Positions 45,046-55,107 of a stretch of 64,000 bases of DNA are shown here, piece by piece (the first letter of the stretch is position 1; the number at the start of each line of letters is the position of its first letter). Source of the stretch: Zizania palustris. Its lineage: Eukaryota; Streptophyta; Magnoliopsida; Poales; Poaceae. Location: NCBI GenBank assembly GCA_019279435.1, contig JAAALK010000286.1, positions 23,083,931 to 23,147,930 of the forward strand, in the 5' to 3' direction. Below the pieces are notes generated by a model. That model was not told the DNA's origin, ran no database searches, and saw nothing but the letters and a program-made list of their open reading frames with translations. A program made the translations under genes and the position numbers.

Positions 45046-47066
45046 TGAGAAACCAAGTGTTGGTTTCGGTGCTAGTGATGAGTGATTGACAGGCTTTTAA
45101 CCTCTGTTCGAAGGGGTACCTCCGAAGGGGGTTCGGAGGTTGGACCTCCGAAGGGTGTTCGGAGGTGGTTTCACCGAAGGGTCTTTGGTGGTTTGGTTGC
45201 TGCAGCTGTTGCAGCGGAGTGTGCTCGTCGGAGGGGTCCAACAGTATACGATGACTGGGTGTGTACCGAAGGCTTCGGTACTTTGGGCGGTATACCGGAG
45301 TGTGTGCCGGAGGTTGCTAACCCGGAGAGGTCTCCGGAGTACTAGATACACTTGTCTGCTCTTCTGTGGTGCGCAGGGACTTCGGAGGCGACGGACAGGT
45401 TTGTAGCAGGTGAACCTGGGTCAAGCGGGAGGCTTGATGCCAGGGGAGCGGGGAGCTCCATCACGGTGGCTGCGAAGGGGTCTGGGTCGGTCCTCGGGTC
45501 GAGGTGCACCAGGCGAAGGCAGAGAGTGCGGAGCGTGGCTCCGGCTGAAGGTACTCCGAGACAAAGTCCTCGGAGGCGAGGCACTTCGAAGGTACTCCGG
45601 ATGGAGTGACTTCGGATTTGGCTGGATCAAGTCCTCTGCGGAGGCAAGGAATTCGAAGTGTGCTCCGGAGGGAGACATTCGAAGGTGCCCGACGAAGGTC
45701 TCAGAAGTCGAGGTGCATCGAAGGCATGGTCCGGGTGAGGCTCGTCGAGGAGTGTGCTCGGGGAGAGACACTGTGACGAAGTGCTCATGGAATGCTTCAT
45801 GCGGAGGCCTTGGACGAAGGAGGGACTTCGAAGGGTGGTACTCCGAAGGTGGGGCTTCGGAGTGAGGAAAGCTTCGGAGCGAGGCTAGCTCCGGAGCAAG
45901 GTTGACTTGAGGTGCTTCGGCCATGCATGGCTTCGGTACACGGACTGACGGAGTTCGAGCTGGGGGGAAGCTGCGAAGCCATGGTGGTCCACTCCGGAGG
46001 TGTTGGTGCGAAGGCCCAAGGGCTTTGACGGCTTCGGCTCAAAACCGTCACTGTATCGGAGGCTATCGGAGGCGAAGCGAAGGCCACCAGGCTCAAGGCT
46101 TCTCGCCGAAGCTACCGCACCCTCGCGTGCGAAGGGAGGCTCCAGAAGGTCAAAGACTGCAAAGGCTGACACTATCTGCTCTGCAAAAAGTTGACGCTGT
46201 CCCCTCTGCAAAGCTGACAGAGAAGCCTCTGGAATAAAGTTGGACTACCTTTTGTACCCCTCTGTTCTGTAGAGACAAAACTGGTGTAAACCCTAGGGGT
46301 AAAGTAGTCATTTCACTTGGGTGAACTGTGGGCTATAAATATGGGGGCTCGGTAGGTAACATTTAAAACTTTGAGCATTTACTGTTGAGCTCCTGTACTA
46401 GCCCCTCACTTCGTTGTATTCATCCAGAGTTCAATCTTTTTGTGTTCCTTGTTCAAGTGGCGAAGCCCTGCTTCTGTGTGCTTTTCGCTTGAGCTCGTTT
46501 TGCATACCTCGCTAGTTGTAGTGCACCGAAGCCTGTCTAGGCGAAGGGTGTTTAGTGCGAAGTGTGTTTTTCAGTGCGCGTTCGCTCTGTGTAATAGGAG
46601 GCTAGACCTCCCTGCTTTCTAGCGAAGCCCTGATCGAGGCCTGTTTTGCTTCTCGTGTCTGATCCCTTAGCGAAGTCTGTTTAGTGTGCCTTTAGACCTT
46701 CGCGGAATGAAGCTCAGCACCAGTTGTTGTCGCTGAGTTTTAGGTCGAAGTCCTCGGAGGGTAGTCCACTCTTGCGAAGGGTGAAGTGCGAAGCCTGCTC
46801 GAAGCACCCTGTGTGCGGAGCCTGCACTGACTTAGCAAAGTAGATTTTCGAGGGTTGTGAGTGGAGCGAAGTCTTCTTGGCTTCGAACTTTTCCTCCTGC
46901 GAAGCCTGTGTTCGGAGTTGTTAAAACACCTCCGAACCAGAACTTCGAAGGTAGTGTTCGAAGCCTGTTCCGCAGAAGACAAAATTAAAACAGAAGGCTA
47001 GTTTTTAGTCTGAAATTTTAAAAGCTCCCAGTCACCCTCCCTCTGGTCGCCGTTTTCGGTCCAACA
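45046..47066 (+). repeat. Element B 3' LTR (full-length form)
   Basis: 2021 bp, with the same ends as the 5' LTR. It retains the 45068-45501 block with GTGATGAGTGATTGACA (about 45075), which G, H and A also carry close to their LTR starts, so the 5' copy is the deleted one. TATA box at 46333-46342. Confidence 0.92.
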
Positions 47067-47071
47067 CTATA

Positions 47072-48045
47072 GCTTATAAAGCCCTCAACCTCTTATCGGT
47101 CACTTCTTCTAGATTGTCCTTCAAATGAGCCTCATACTCGTTGACCGATAAGCCATCTTGCTTTAGAACTCTTAAAGAGCCAAGATCTACTTCTACAGGT
47201 AGAACGGCTTCTTGTCCATACACCAACTCATATGGACTAACTTTGGTAGAACCGTGCTTTGCATTTCTATAAGCCCATAGTGCCTTGAAAAGCACTTCAT
47301 GCCACCTCTTAGGGAATTCTTCGATTTTCCTCTTAATGAGTTTAATCATAGTCTTATTACTAGACTCGGCCTGACCATTGGCCTGAGCATAGTATAGTGA
47401 AGAGTTTATTAGCTTAATCCCATAAAATTCAGCAAAGTCTCTCACTTCTTTAGAAACAAATGAACTGCCTTGATCTGTAGTGAGAGTTTGGGGAATACCG
47501 AATCTATGTATAATGTGCTTCAAGATAAAATCAAGTACCTCGTTGTGAGTCATGTTCTTGAGAGGCACGGCTTCGGTCCATTTGGTGAAGTAGTTCATCG
47601 CCATCAACATGAACCGATGCCCTTTTGAAGAAGAAGGGTAAATCTGGCCGATGAAGTCTAAACCCCAACCTCGGAACGTCCATGACCTGATAATAGGGTT
47701 AAGCAATGAAGAGGGAGCCAACTGAATGTTTCCAAACTTTTGACATGCTTCATACCCTCTATAATTCTTAAAACAATCCTCAATCATGGTCGGCCAGTAG
47801 AAACCTGCTCTTTTGAGCATCCAACTCATCTTCTAGGCCGACTGATGCGTGCCACAAAGCCCTTCATGGACTTCTCCCATAGCCACCTGGGGTCGTTCAT
47901 CGTCTAAACACTTTAGCAGTACTGCATCAATAGTTCGACGATATAGTGTATCATCTAGCAATACAAATTTAAACACTTGTCGCCGAACTTTCTGATCAAC
48001 CCTTCGACTAGGGTCTCTCAAACGCTGGACGATAGAGTTCTCCAA
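47072..48045 (-). pseudogene. Element D integrase, main part
   Basis: The minus-strand frame from 48045 down covers the HHCC finger region and D-D-E core: G-L-D-F-I-G, T-T-D-Q-G-S-S-F, A-N-G-Q-A-E-S-S-N, with the core glutamate kept. A TAG lies at 47830-47832 in phase. In the finger the first of the two cysteines is replaced by tyrosine (G-Y-E-A-C-Q-K-F). The frame is cut by element B at 47071; its end is at 36403-36634. The DNA from 48046 to 48362 is a degenerate linker. Confidence 0.85.
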
Positions 48046-48362
48046 TCGCTCTTATGGGCTTCTAAAGGGTTTGCTAGCACATTCCCTAGAGTGACGTCCA
48101 AGCTACTGATTTCGGAGTGCCCCCCGAGCCCTTCCTACTTCTGCCAAATCCTGCTTGAGCTGGCTGCACGAAATTGGTCATGCCGAAGCCTCCACCTGTT
48201 GGAGGGCTCTAGCACCCAAAGACCCTTACTGTCCAGAGGGCTTCGGCGCAGGGGCTCCAGTGCACTAGGTCCTTCAGTGGGCGGAGTACTTCGGCCTGGA
48301 GGATCCAGCGTGCGGCAGTCTCCGGTGGCCGGAGGGGTCCAACCCGAAGGGTTCGGCAACCC

Positions 48363-48917
48363 TCACGCCTGCCCGAAGCTCCTGGCTTCAGCAGTGAGAC
48401 CAAGCATCGGCTTTTCCTGTACAAAAAATTTACCTCTCCTGAATTGATAGCCGTATGCTTGCTGAGCCAAATCATTTGCAATGGAATTGGCCTCTCTTGA
48501 TACGTGAGAAATTTTGAAGTCATCAAAAGTAGCAACTATGTCTAGGCATTTATCCAAGTAGCTGTTTAGCAAGCCATCAAGACATTGAGCACTCTTAGCT
48601 ACTTGTTGCACTACTAACAGAGAATCACCATGTGCATGAACATGTTTAACACCCATGGATTCCAATAATTCAAGTCCTAGCAATAAAGCCTCATATTCAG
48701 CTTGGTTATTAGTAGAGGGAAATTCTAAATGGGCCGAGGTTTCAAATTGCATTCCACTAGGTGATATGAGAACCACTCCAATACCTTGGCCACTTTTGCA
48801 AGCTGAACCATCAAAATAAAGTTTTTGTGGTACTACCTCAATTAGAGCAACACTGTCACTCCAATTGACATCTATGTGGTGATCAACTATAAAGTTAGCG
48901 ACAATTTGGCCCTTCAT
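48363..48917 (-). pseudogene. Element D second RNase H (archaeal-like)
   Basis: A 184-codon frame with Y-F-D-G-S-A-C, N-N-Q-A-E-Y-E-A-L and H-G-D-S-L-L-V, the RNase H fold of the archaeal type. In Tat-lineage Gypsy elements this extra domain sits between the normal RNase H and integrase, as it does here. The catalytic D, E and D appear present. The frame is out of phase with both neighbours, so the polyprotein is broken. Confidence 0.85.
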
Positions 48918-48922
48918 AGCTC

Positions 48923-49927
48923 TTAGGGTTCATAGGCCAAATCATACTCAATTAAAGTGTAAGCCCATTTCTCGATTCTTCCACTTAGAATCGGCTTTTG
49001 AAACATGTGTTTTATAACAACGGTTTGGCAAACGACAACACATGTAGTGGAGAGAAGATAGTGACGTAATTTGGTACATGCGTAGTAAAGTGATAGACAC
49101 AAGCGTTCCACAAACGCGTACCTATTTTCGGTGTCCAGTAGGCGGCGGCTCAAGAACGTGATGATGTACTCCTTTCCCTTCACCTCCTGGGTTATCATGG
49201 CCCTGATCACGCTATCTTCAACAACGATGTATAACTAAAATGAAATCCCGGCTTTTGGTACCCTCAAAATGGGTGGCGATGACAAGCACTCCTTGATCTT
49301 TTCAAATGCGCTTTGCTGACTTGCCCCCCAAGTGAACTCGGCTTCATTCTTTAGTTGGAGTATGGGGACAAAGGCATCAATCTTGCTAGACAAGTTAGTT
49401 ATAAAGCAACGCAAATAATTCATGTTGCCTAGCAGTTTTTCCACATCTTTCTTGCATGTCGGCGCTGCAAGGTTTCCAATTTTCTCAAGTCTCTTAGGAT
49501 CAATTTCTATACCTCTTTCGTGAATCATGAATCCTAAGAACTTGCATGCCGACACGCCAAAAGCACATTTGAGCGGGTTCATTTTTAAGCCATATTGTCA
49601 CATCCTATCAAAAGCAACTCTCAAATTAGCTAAATGGTTTCCCATAGCGTCCGATTTGACTACATCATCTATGTAAACTCCTATCATAACTCCTAGCAAG
49701 TTATGAAAGATCATGTTCATAGCACGTTGATATGTAGTGCTAGCATTCTTTAAACCAAAAGTCATAACGACCCACTTGAATAAACCGACAAAACCAGGGC
49801 ATCGAAAGGCTGTCTTGTAGACATCCTCTTCGGCCATAAAGATTTGATTATAACCAGCATTGCCATCAAGAAAACTTAGTACCTTGTGTCCTAAAGCATC
49901 ATTGATTAGAATGTCGGCTATCGACAT
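48923..49927 (-). pseudogene. Element D reverse transcriptase and RNase H
   Basis: Three minus-strand pieces. 49598-49927 has the RT core with F-L-D-G-N-A-G-Y-N-Q-I and Y-I-D-D-V-V. 49235-49582 holds the RT thumb/connection with L-G-F-M-I-H and L-L-G-N-M-N-Y-L-R. 48923-49210 contains the RNase H segment with F-L-S-R-R-L. Stops or shifts separate the pieces (about 49590 and 49220). Confidence 0.85.
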
Positions 49928-50504
49928 TGGATACTCGTCCTTCGGAGTGGCCTTTTTTAGATCCCTGAAATCAATACAAACTTGTATTTTTTTTGCTCCC
50001 CTTTCTCTCTACAGGAACAATGTTAGCAACCCATTCAGCATACCTACACGACCTAATAAACTCAGCTTTGAGTAGTTGCTCCACTTCTTCCTTAACTCGG
50101 TCATAAACGACCGAATTAAAGCGTCGAGGAGGCTATTTATAAGGCCTAAATCTGGATTTGATAGGTAGTCGATGCTCCATGAGCTCGCGGCTTAATCCCG
50201 GCATCTCGCTATACTCCCATGTGAAACAATCGACATACGACTGAAGCAACTTTTTTACTTCGGCCTTTTCATCAGGCTGTAAATGTTGGTTTACAAAAGT
50301 CAGCCTTGGGATTCTACCATCCCCTATGTCAACTTCTTCTAAAGGATCAGCCGATGCAAAACCTTGTCCTAATTTCTCTACTTCGCTAAAGTATTCGATG
50401 GCTTCGGCAATACCATCTTTATCAGACCGATACTGCTCTACACGAGACTTTAGCCAATCTAGATTACTCTTGCCAGACATGACTACTAATTTAGAAACAG
50501 CCAT
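49928..50504 (-). pseudogene. Element D pol, protease-RT linker and RT N-terminus
   Basis: A 123-codon frame (50133-50504) includes F-T-W-E-Y-S-E-M-P-G-L and H-R-L-P-I, the usual start of Tat RT. The stretch 49928-50132 continues RT with stops, including a run of eight T at about 49986 that probably shifts the frame. Confidence 0.7.
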
Positions 50505-51159
50505 GCTACATCAGTCGGCTTTATAGACACTGCTACGAAACGTCCTCCGGACACGCTAACAAAGTCGTAATACGAAAGATCTCTATCTGATAGACACTCT
50601 ACTTTGTTGTGGATGGCGTCGATGGATACATCGACCAATGCTACCTGGGCTGAAGTGTCTGCGGGTATGACCTCTACTTCATCGTCGTCCCACTGAATTA
50701 GGCATTGGTGAAAAGTAGAAGGAATGCAGCAGTTCGCGTGAATCCAGTCATGCCCAAGCAGCACACTGTAGTTACCTTGCACATCGATGATGAAGAATGT
50801 TGTCAGCAATGTCTTGTTTCCTACTATCAACTCCATGGAGAGCACGCCTTTGGCCTCGGACTCTCGCTGTTGAAGTCGTTGAGCATCAAGTTGGTTTTCT
50901 TTAGGTCCTCCTCGTCCCTGCCAAGTTTCCTTAATAGCGAGTAAGGCATTAGATTGACAGTGGCGCCACCATCAACAAGCATCCTGGAGATCGACTTTCC
51001 ATCAATGTGACCTGTAATGTAAAGAGGCTTTAGATGGCGAGTTGTATCCTCGGGTTTCTCAAAAATAGCATTGCGTGGGCCGAGGTTCAACTGAGCAACC
51101 TCAGCCTCATCCTGTGGCAGGGCGAACTCGACGGGTAGCATGACGACATTGACGTCCAT
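50505..51159 (-). pseudogene. Element D protease region
   Basis: The frame from 51159 has G-H-I-D-G-K and then M-L-V-D-G-G-A-T-V-N-L-M-P, the retropepsin site. D-G-G-A in place of D-S-G-A is common in the Tat group. A shift near 50830 moves to the next frame (50486-50845), with L-G-H-D-W-I-H and H-Q-C-L-I-Q-W. Confidence 0.8.
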
Positions 51160-51929
51160 CGCCTAGGGTGCGGGTCCCTCAAAGACGGGCGAGTAGTCAT
51201 CGTCGAGCAGGTCATCGTCGTTGTCACTCGGACTAGGAGCCGAGTTGGTTATCTCAACCGGCTTTATCCTCCATACCTGTTTAATTGTTGGCTGAGTGTG
51301 GATTTCTTCAAAGATGGTATCTCGCTCATCCTCGGCTTTCCTCTCGCGCATCTCATGTGCCTGTAAGCATTGCAGACGCCTCTTCTGTGATTGTGACATA
51401 CCTGGAGGTGCCCAAGATGGTTGTGGCTTGGTACCAGGTGCCACTGCCTGGTTCCTATTAATTTTGGCCAAAGTGGTACTGTCCAACTTATCCTCGCATG
51501 TTTCATAATTGAAGGGGCCTTTGCTACGGACCCTGTCAATCGGACCGGCCTCGTTTGGCCGATCGGACCAGGCTCCGGCGCAGGCTCCAACCTGAGCAGG
51601 AGACTTACCTCTGTCAGGCTTCGGCGAAGGGGCCTTCGAGATTGGGACTTCCTGAGACCCTATTCTGACTATGATGGCTTCGGACTCCATGTCCTTTTCC
51701 TCTTCACAATCATCTTCTTTGACTTCATTCTGCGCGAGTCAGTTCGGAGGTACCACGGATAGCCTGTGGATGATTCCCCCTCCACTGTGTCTGCTTGTCC
51801 CTGCCAGTCATAATACTCCGAAGGAAAACAAGGAATAGTGTTACGTTGTTGAGGGTACTCTGATTGTGATACTCATGGAGCCCACGGGGTCCCCGCCCTG
51901 TTATATGGTGAAGGCATTGGTGGCTCCAG
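51160..51929 (-). pseudogene. Element D gag-protease linker
   Basis: A 175-codon frame (51163-51690) is rich in P, S and E with no clear domain. It contains a Q-K-R-R-L-Q basic motif and ends 3 bp before the protease frame. Beyond 51690 only short degenerate pieces are seen. Confidence 0.55.
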
Positions 51930-52310
51930 TGGTTTCACCCATTGTGAGCCGAACCCGTTACCCGGAGGGGGGTTCGGCTCGGTTGACGGTGTCTCAGACC
52001 ATATCAACGAAGGGTCCTACCAGGCCGGAGGTACGTTCGGCTAGTGCGGGCCGAAGCCTCATGCTGAAGGGTTCATCTAGAGCGGTGCTGGGTTCAGCCA
52101 TTGGGGGCCAAATTTGTTCCACATGGGGTTCAACCACTGGGGTCTGAGGCCACTGTATGAAGTGTTTCGCCACTGGGGTCCGAAGCCACCATAGGGGGTG
52201 TTAGGCCATTGTGTCCCAAAGTCCCCACGCGGAGGGTTCGGCCACTGTGGTTCGAAGTCCTCATGCGAAGGGTTCGGCCACTGTGGTCCGAAGCCACCCT
52301 CCGACCGCTT
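51930..52310 (-). repeat. 36-bp tandem repeat coding for a PQW motif, element D gag
   Basis: Six clear units (52083-52300) and two to three worn ones (51930-52080). On the minus strand each 36-bp unit reads F-G-P-Q-W-P-N-P plus four variable residues. The Q-W and the N are the best kept, while the four variable residues change freely. Other frames show no such conservation, so this is the coding frame. One TAG replaces a Q or W in a worn unit. Confidence 0.75.
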
Positions 52311-52539
52311 GGGTCCCTTCGGCTGACATAGCCTTTTGGTGCGGGGTTTGTTTCCTTAGCTTTTCTTTGATGCTTATCTAACAACATCTGATATGTTACC
52401 TTCGGCTTCTTGCGAGCCCTAGCTGAAGGAGATGTGCTAACATTACGCTTCCACACTCCTACTTCAGGGTTCTTAGGTACTAGTGTGCGTGCGCGCGGTT
52501 CCCCAACGACGACCGCTTTCCCCTTAATTGACTAGGCCA

Positions 52540-54408
52540 GTTCTGGTCGAATCAGCACTCTTTTTTCATCGAGATCGATGGTGTTCACAGGAAAAGGGTC
52601 TTTGTCCAGCTTTATTTTTGGATTGGGTCTATCTTCAATCGTCCTTATTCTATGGCCGATTGAACCTGTCGACGAAAAACATTGCAGTCGTTAGTATAAT
52701 GTGAACGCGAATAATGCCACTTACAGTATGGGTGTTTCTTTAGCTCGCCGGCAAATGGAATGACTTGGCCTTTAGGCAACCTAAGAAGCTAGTTATTCAA
52801 GAGGAAATCAAATATTTTATCACACTTAGTTATATCAAATGAGTACTTGACCTCGCTAGGCCAATTCTTGGGGAGACGGCTGTAACTCGGAGCAAGTGAC
52901 AGGTTTACTCTTAGCGTTCCACACCTATTCGGCCGCGTAAATGTCGACCGAATCTTCCTCCTCCTCCGACTCTTCCTCATCGGAGTGTTCCATGACGTGA
53001 ACTTCAGCCCTAGGCTTCTTAAATGTCTTAATAAACTTCTTATCTTTAGCTCGACCTTCCTGGACTAGAGCCTATTGCAAGAATTGGCTAACCTCTAAAA
53101 AGTGCTGGCTATCTAGTCTCTCCTTAATCTCAGAACGCAACCTGCTAAAAGATAGATCCACCAAATCCCTTTCTGAAATATTAAGACGAAAACACTGATT
53201 TCTAGTATCTCGAAAACGCTTGATATACTTAGAGACGCTCTCGCTAGATTTCTGTCTAACCGATGTTAAGTGTGAAAGCCTAAGTTCTCTTTCACCCGTG
53301 TAAAAGTAGTCATGGTACTTCTATTCTAACTCAGCCCATGTTTGGATAGAGTTCGGCGGGAGTGCTGAAAACCAAGTGAAAGCGGTGCCGATTAGTGAGA
53401 GAGAAAATAGTCTAAGTTTTAAAGAGTCCAACCCAGTAGCTTCTCCACACTGTGCTAAAAATTGGCTAATATGCTCTAGTGTGGTTTTGTTACCCTCACC
53501 GTCGAACTTGGTGAATTCGGGGACTCTATATCCGTGAGGGTAAGGTACTGTATCGAGATGATTGGGGTACAACTTCTGGTAAACCCTAGCTCGACCCATA
53601 GGTACGAAGCTGGTGCACTCCCTAAACAGTGCACGGATTCGCTCCTCAATGTCATCTTGACCCGTTGCCTGAGCACGTCTCTCATGCGGGGGCGCGACAT
53701 GTGGTGGGATGTCGGCGTGTCGGCCATGGGTTTCTTCCTCACATGCTAGCTGCATGACGTGCTCGGGTCTACGCGCTTGTGCATGTGGTGCGGGCAGCAT
53801 GGGCAAAGCTGGCACCGGCGTAGGTGGAGGCAGTGCATGATAGGTGGTGCTGGCTTGGCCGTAAGCAAAAAGATTGGTCTCAGTCGTGGATCCTGAGGCT
53901 AGAGACGCAATGGTTTTTCCAGTACTACCGTCAGTTCTGTTATAAATGTGACTTATCGGAGGTATACTAGCAATAGGAGCTGGAGGTACGGCCTTGGTAA
54001 AGACAAACCTTCTAAGTGTTGCCTCTACTTGAGAGCTAACTACCGAATCTAAATGGTTGGCTAGCAAAGCGCTAACGACTTGATCTACTGACGTGGCTAT
54101 CTTTTTCTCAATTTCTAAAGAAGACAAACGAGGCGATACCGGTGTTACCTGGATCCGAGCAAGGTCGGGACATTGATGTCACACTTGATGAAGCCCGCAC
54201 GCGTCTTGACGTAGCTCCCAAGCATGAGGTCCTGGAGTGCCTTCATCTTTGCCTCGATCTCTGATCGGTCTTCAATGGGAATATCCTCGAGGGTAGGCGT
54301 CATGATGTTGCGATTGTCGATATCCACGCCTCCCATGGGATCCATCGGCGATGTAGCTGTAGTAGTCATGATAGACGTGCATGCGGCCAATGTAGATGTA
54401 CTTGTCAT
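52540..54408 (-). pseudogene. Element D gag
   Basis: The start is the ATG at 54408, 38 bp after the LTR edge. The first 88 codons stop at 54145. From 54127 down to 53321 a frame of 268 codons has the retrotransposon gag core with V-P-E-F-T-K-F-D-G-E-G-N-K-T-T and F-T-W-F-S-A-L-P-P-N-S. Stops follow at 53321 and near 53070. A zinc-knuckle-like C-K-W-H-..-S-H-Y-T-N-D-C is near 52700. This gag type is common in rice RIRE2-like elements. It is broken by at least four stops or shifts. Confidence 0.82.
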
Positions 54409-54421
54409 GTTGGCGCATCCT

Positions 54422-54439
54422 TCCCCGGCGGAGTCGCCA
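54422..54439 (-). promoter_or_regulatory. Element D primer-binding site
   Basis: The minus strand reads TGGCGACTCCGCCGGGGA, a few bases inside the LTR edge at 54447. The form TGGCGACTC.GC.GGGGA is the usual PBS of Tat-lineage elements, not the iMet type. Confidence 0.7.
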
Positions 54440-54446
54440 AAAAGTG

Positions 54447-54801
54447 TGTTGACACAAAAACGTGCTCCCGCACTTGGGTCAGTTCGACGATCCAAAAGTG
54501 TGTGGATACATAGGGACAAGCCTAAGCGTAACACAACACCGATGTCGCGTTATGACTACCCTTAACCGTGGTAAGAGGGGTGGAGTCACCAGGTAATCAG
54601 ATGACACAGAAATAATCCAATTAGCCAAAAGAAATATATTAAATAGAACAAATCAACAAGCCAAGCGGAGCCTGACTGATTCAAAGTGTACAGTGCGAAG
54701 GGTATTGCCGAAGGGTACCTTCGGCATCTGGTGCGAAGTGTCCCACCGAAGGGTACCTTCGGCGTTCAGACTGATCTAGCCGAAGATAGGCTCTGAACAG
54801 A
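54447..54801 (-). repeat. Element D 5' LTR remnant
   Basis: 355 bp matching 31871-32225 with scattered changes. It then stops abruptly, and E-family LTR sequence starts at 54802. About 1 kb of this LTR, the D target duplication and the rest of the C 3' LTR are missing. Confidence 0.85.
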
Positions 54802-55107
54802 TCCGGTGGCTTGCTGAGTATGTTTGTACTCACCCCCGTTGACTTACACCACCAGAGCCCGTCTACTACGAGGAGGATGAAGGTCTGGAGTAGCGACCCA
54901 GTCAAGGCGAGACTGGAAGGAGGCGTTCATCTAGGACCCCTTTGTTTTATTAGTTTCTCTTCACCTTTATTCACTTTTGTACTAATACGGTCTACGAACC
55001 GTGAATGATTGATCGTATTGTACGTGATCATGTGATGAACGTCTTGTTTTATTGATTTTCTATGGAATTTCAATAAAGGTCCTGATTTATTAAATCGGGG
55101 CGTGACA
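54802..55107 (+). mobile_element. E-family LTR fragment 1 (terminal 306 bp)
   Basis: It matches the reverse complement of the first about 300 bp of the E LTR (3196-3480), ending CGGGGCGTGACA. It starts mid-LTR at GGTGGCTTGCTGAGTA. It is more diverged from E than the two E LTRs are from each other. Confidence 0.85.

Larger units (their letters stand above)
36635..47066 (+). mobile_element. Element B: complete Copia element (SIRE/Maximus-like)
   Basis: A 10.4-kb sense-strand element with CTATA duplications (36630-36634 and 47067-47071). The 5' LTR is 1586 bp and the 3' LTR 2021 bp; the difference is mainly one 434-bp block missing from the 5' copy. Order: iMet PBS, gag with two zinc knuckles, PR-IN-RT-RH, a 1.2-kb non-coding region, polypurine tract, 3' LTR. 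Gene order IN before RT defines Copia. The SIRE/Maximus assignment is an inference from the long gag and LTR form. One frameshift and three in-frame stops make this copy defective. It is inserted in the integrase gene of D. Confidence 0.92.
31871..54801 (-). mobile_element. Element D: degenerate Tat-lineage Ty3/Gypsy element
   Basis: The 3' LTR (31871-36265) and the 5' LTR remnant (54447-54801) share their first 355 bp. The internal order, read on the minus strand, is PBS, gag, PR, RT, RH, a second (archaeal-like) RNase H, and IN. The extra RNase H between RH and IN marks the Tat lineage. Many stops and frameshifts show an old copy. Element B splits its integrase and solo LTR H splits its 3' LTR. 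The 5' LTR is broken at 54801 and joined to unrelated LTR DNA. It lies in the 3' LTR of C. Confidence 0.85.
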
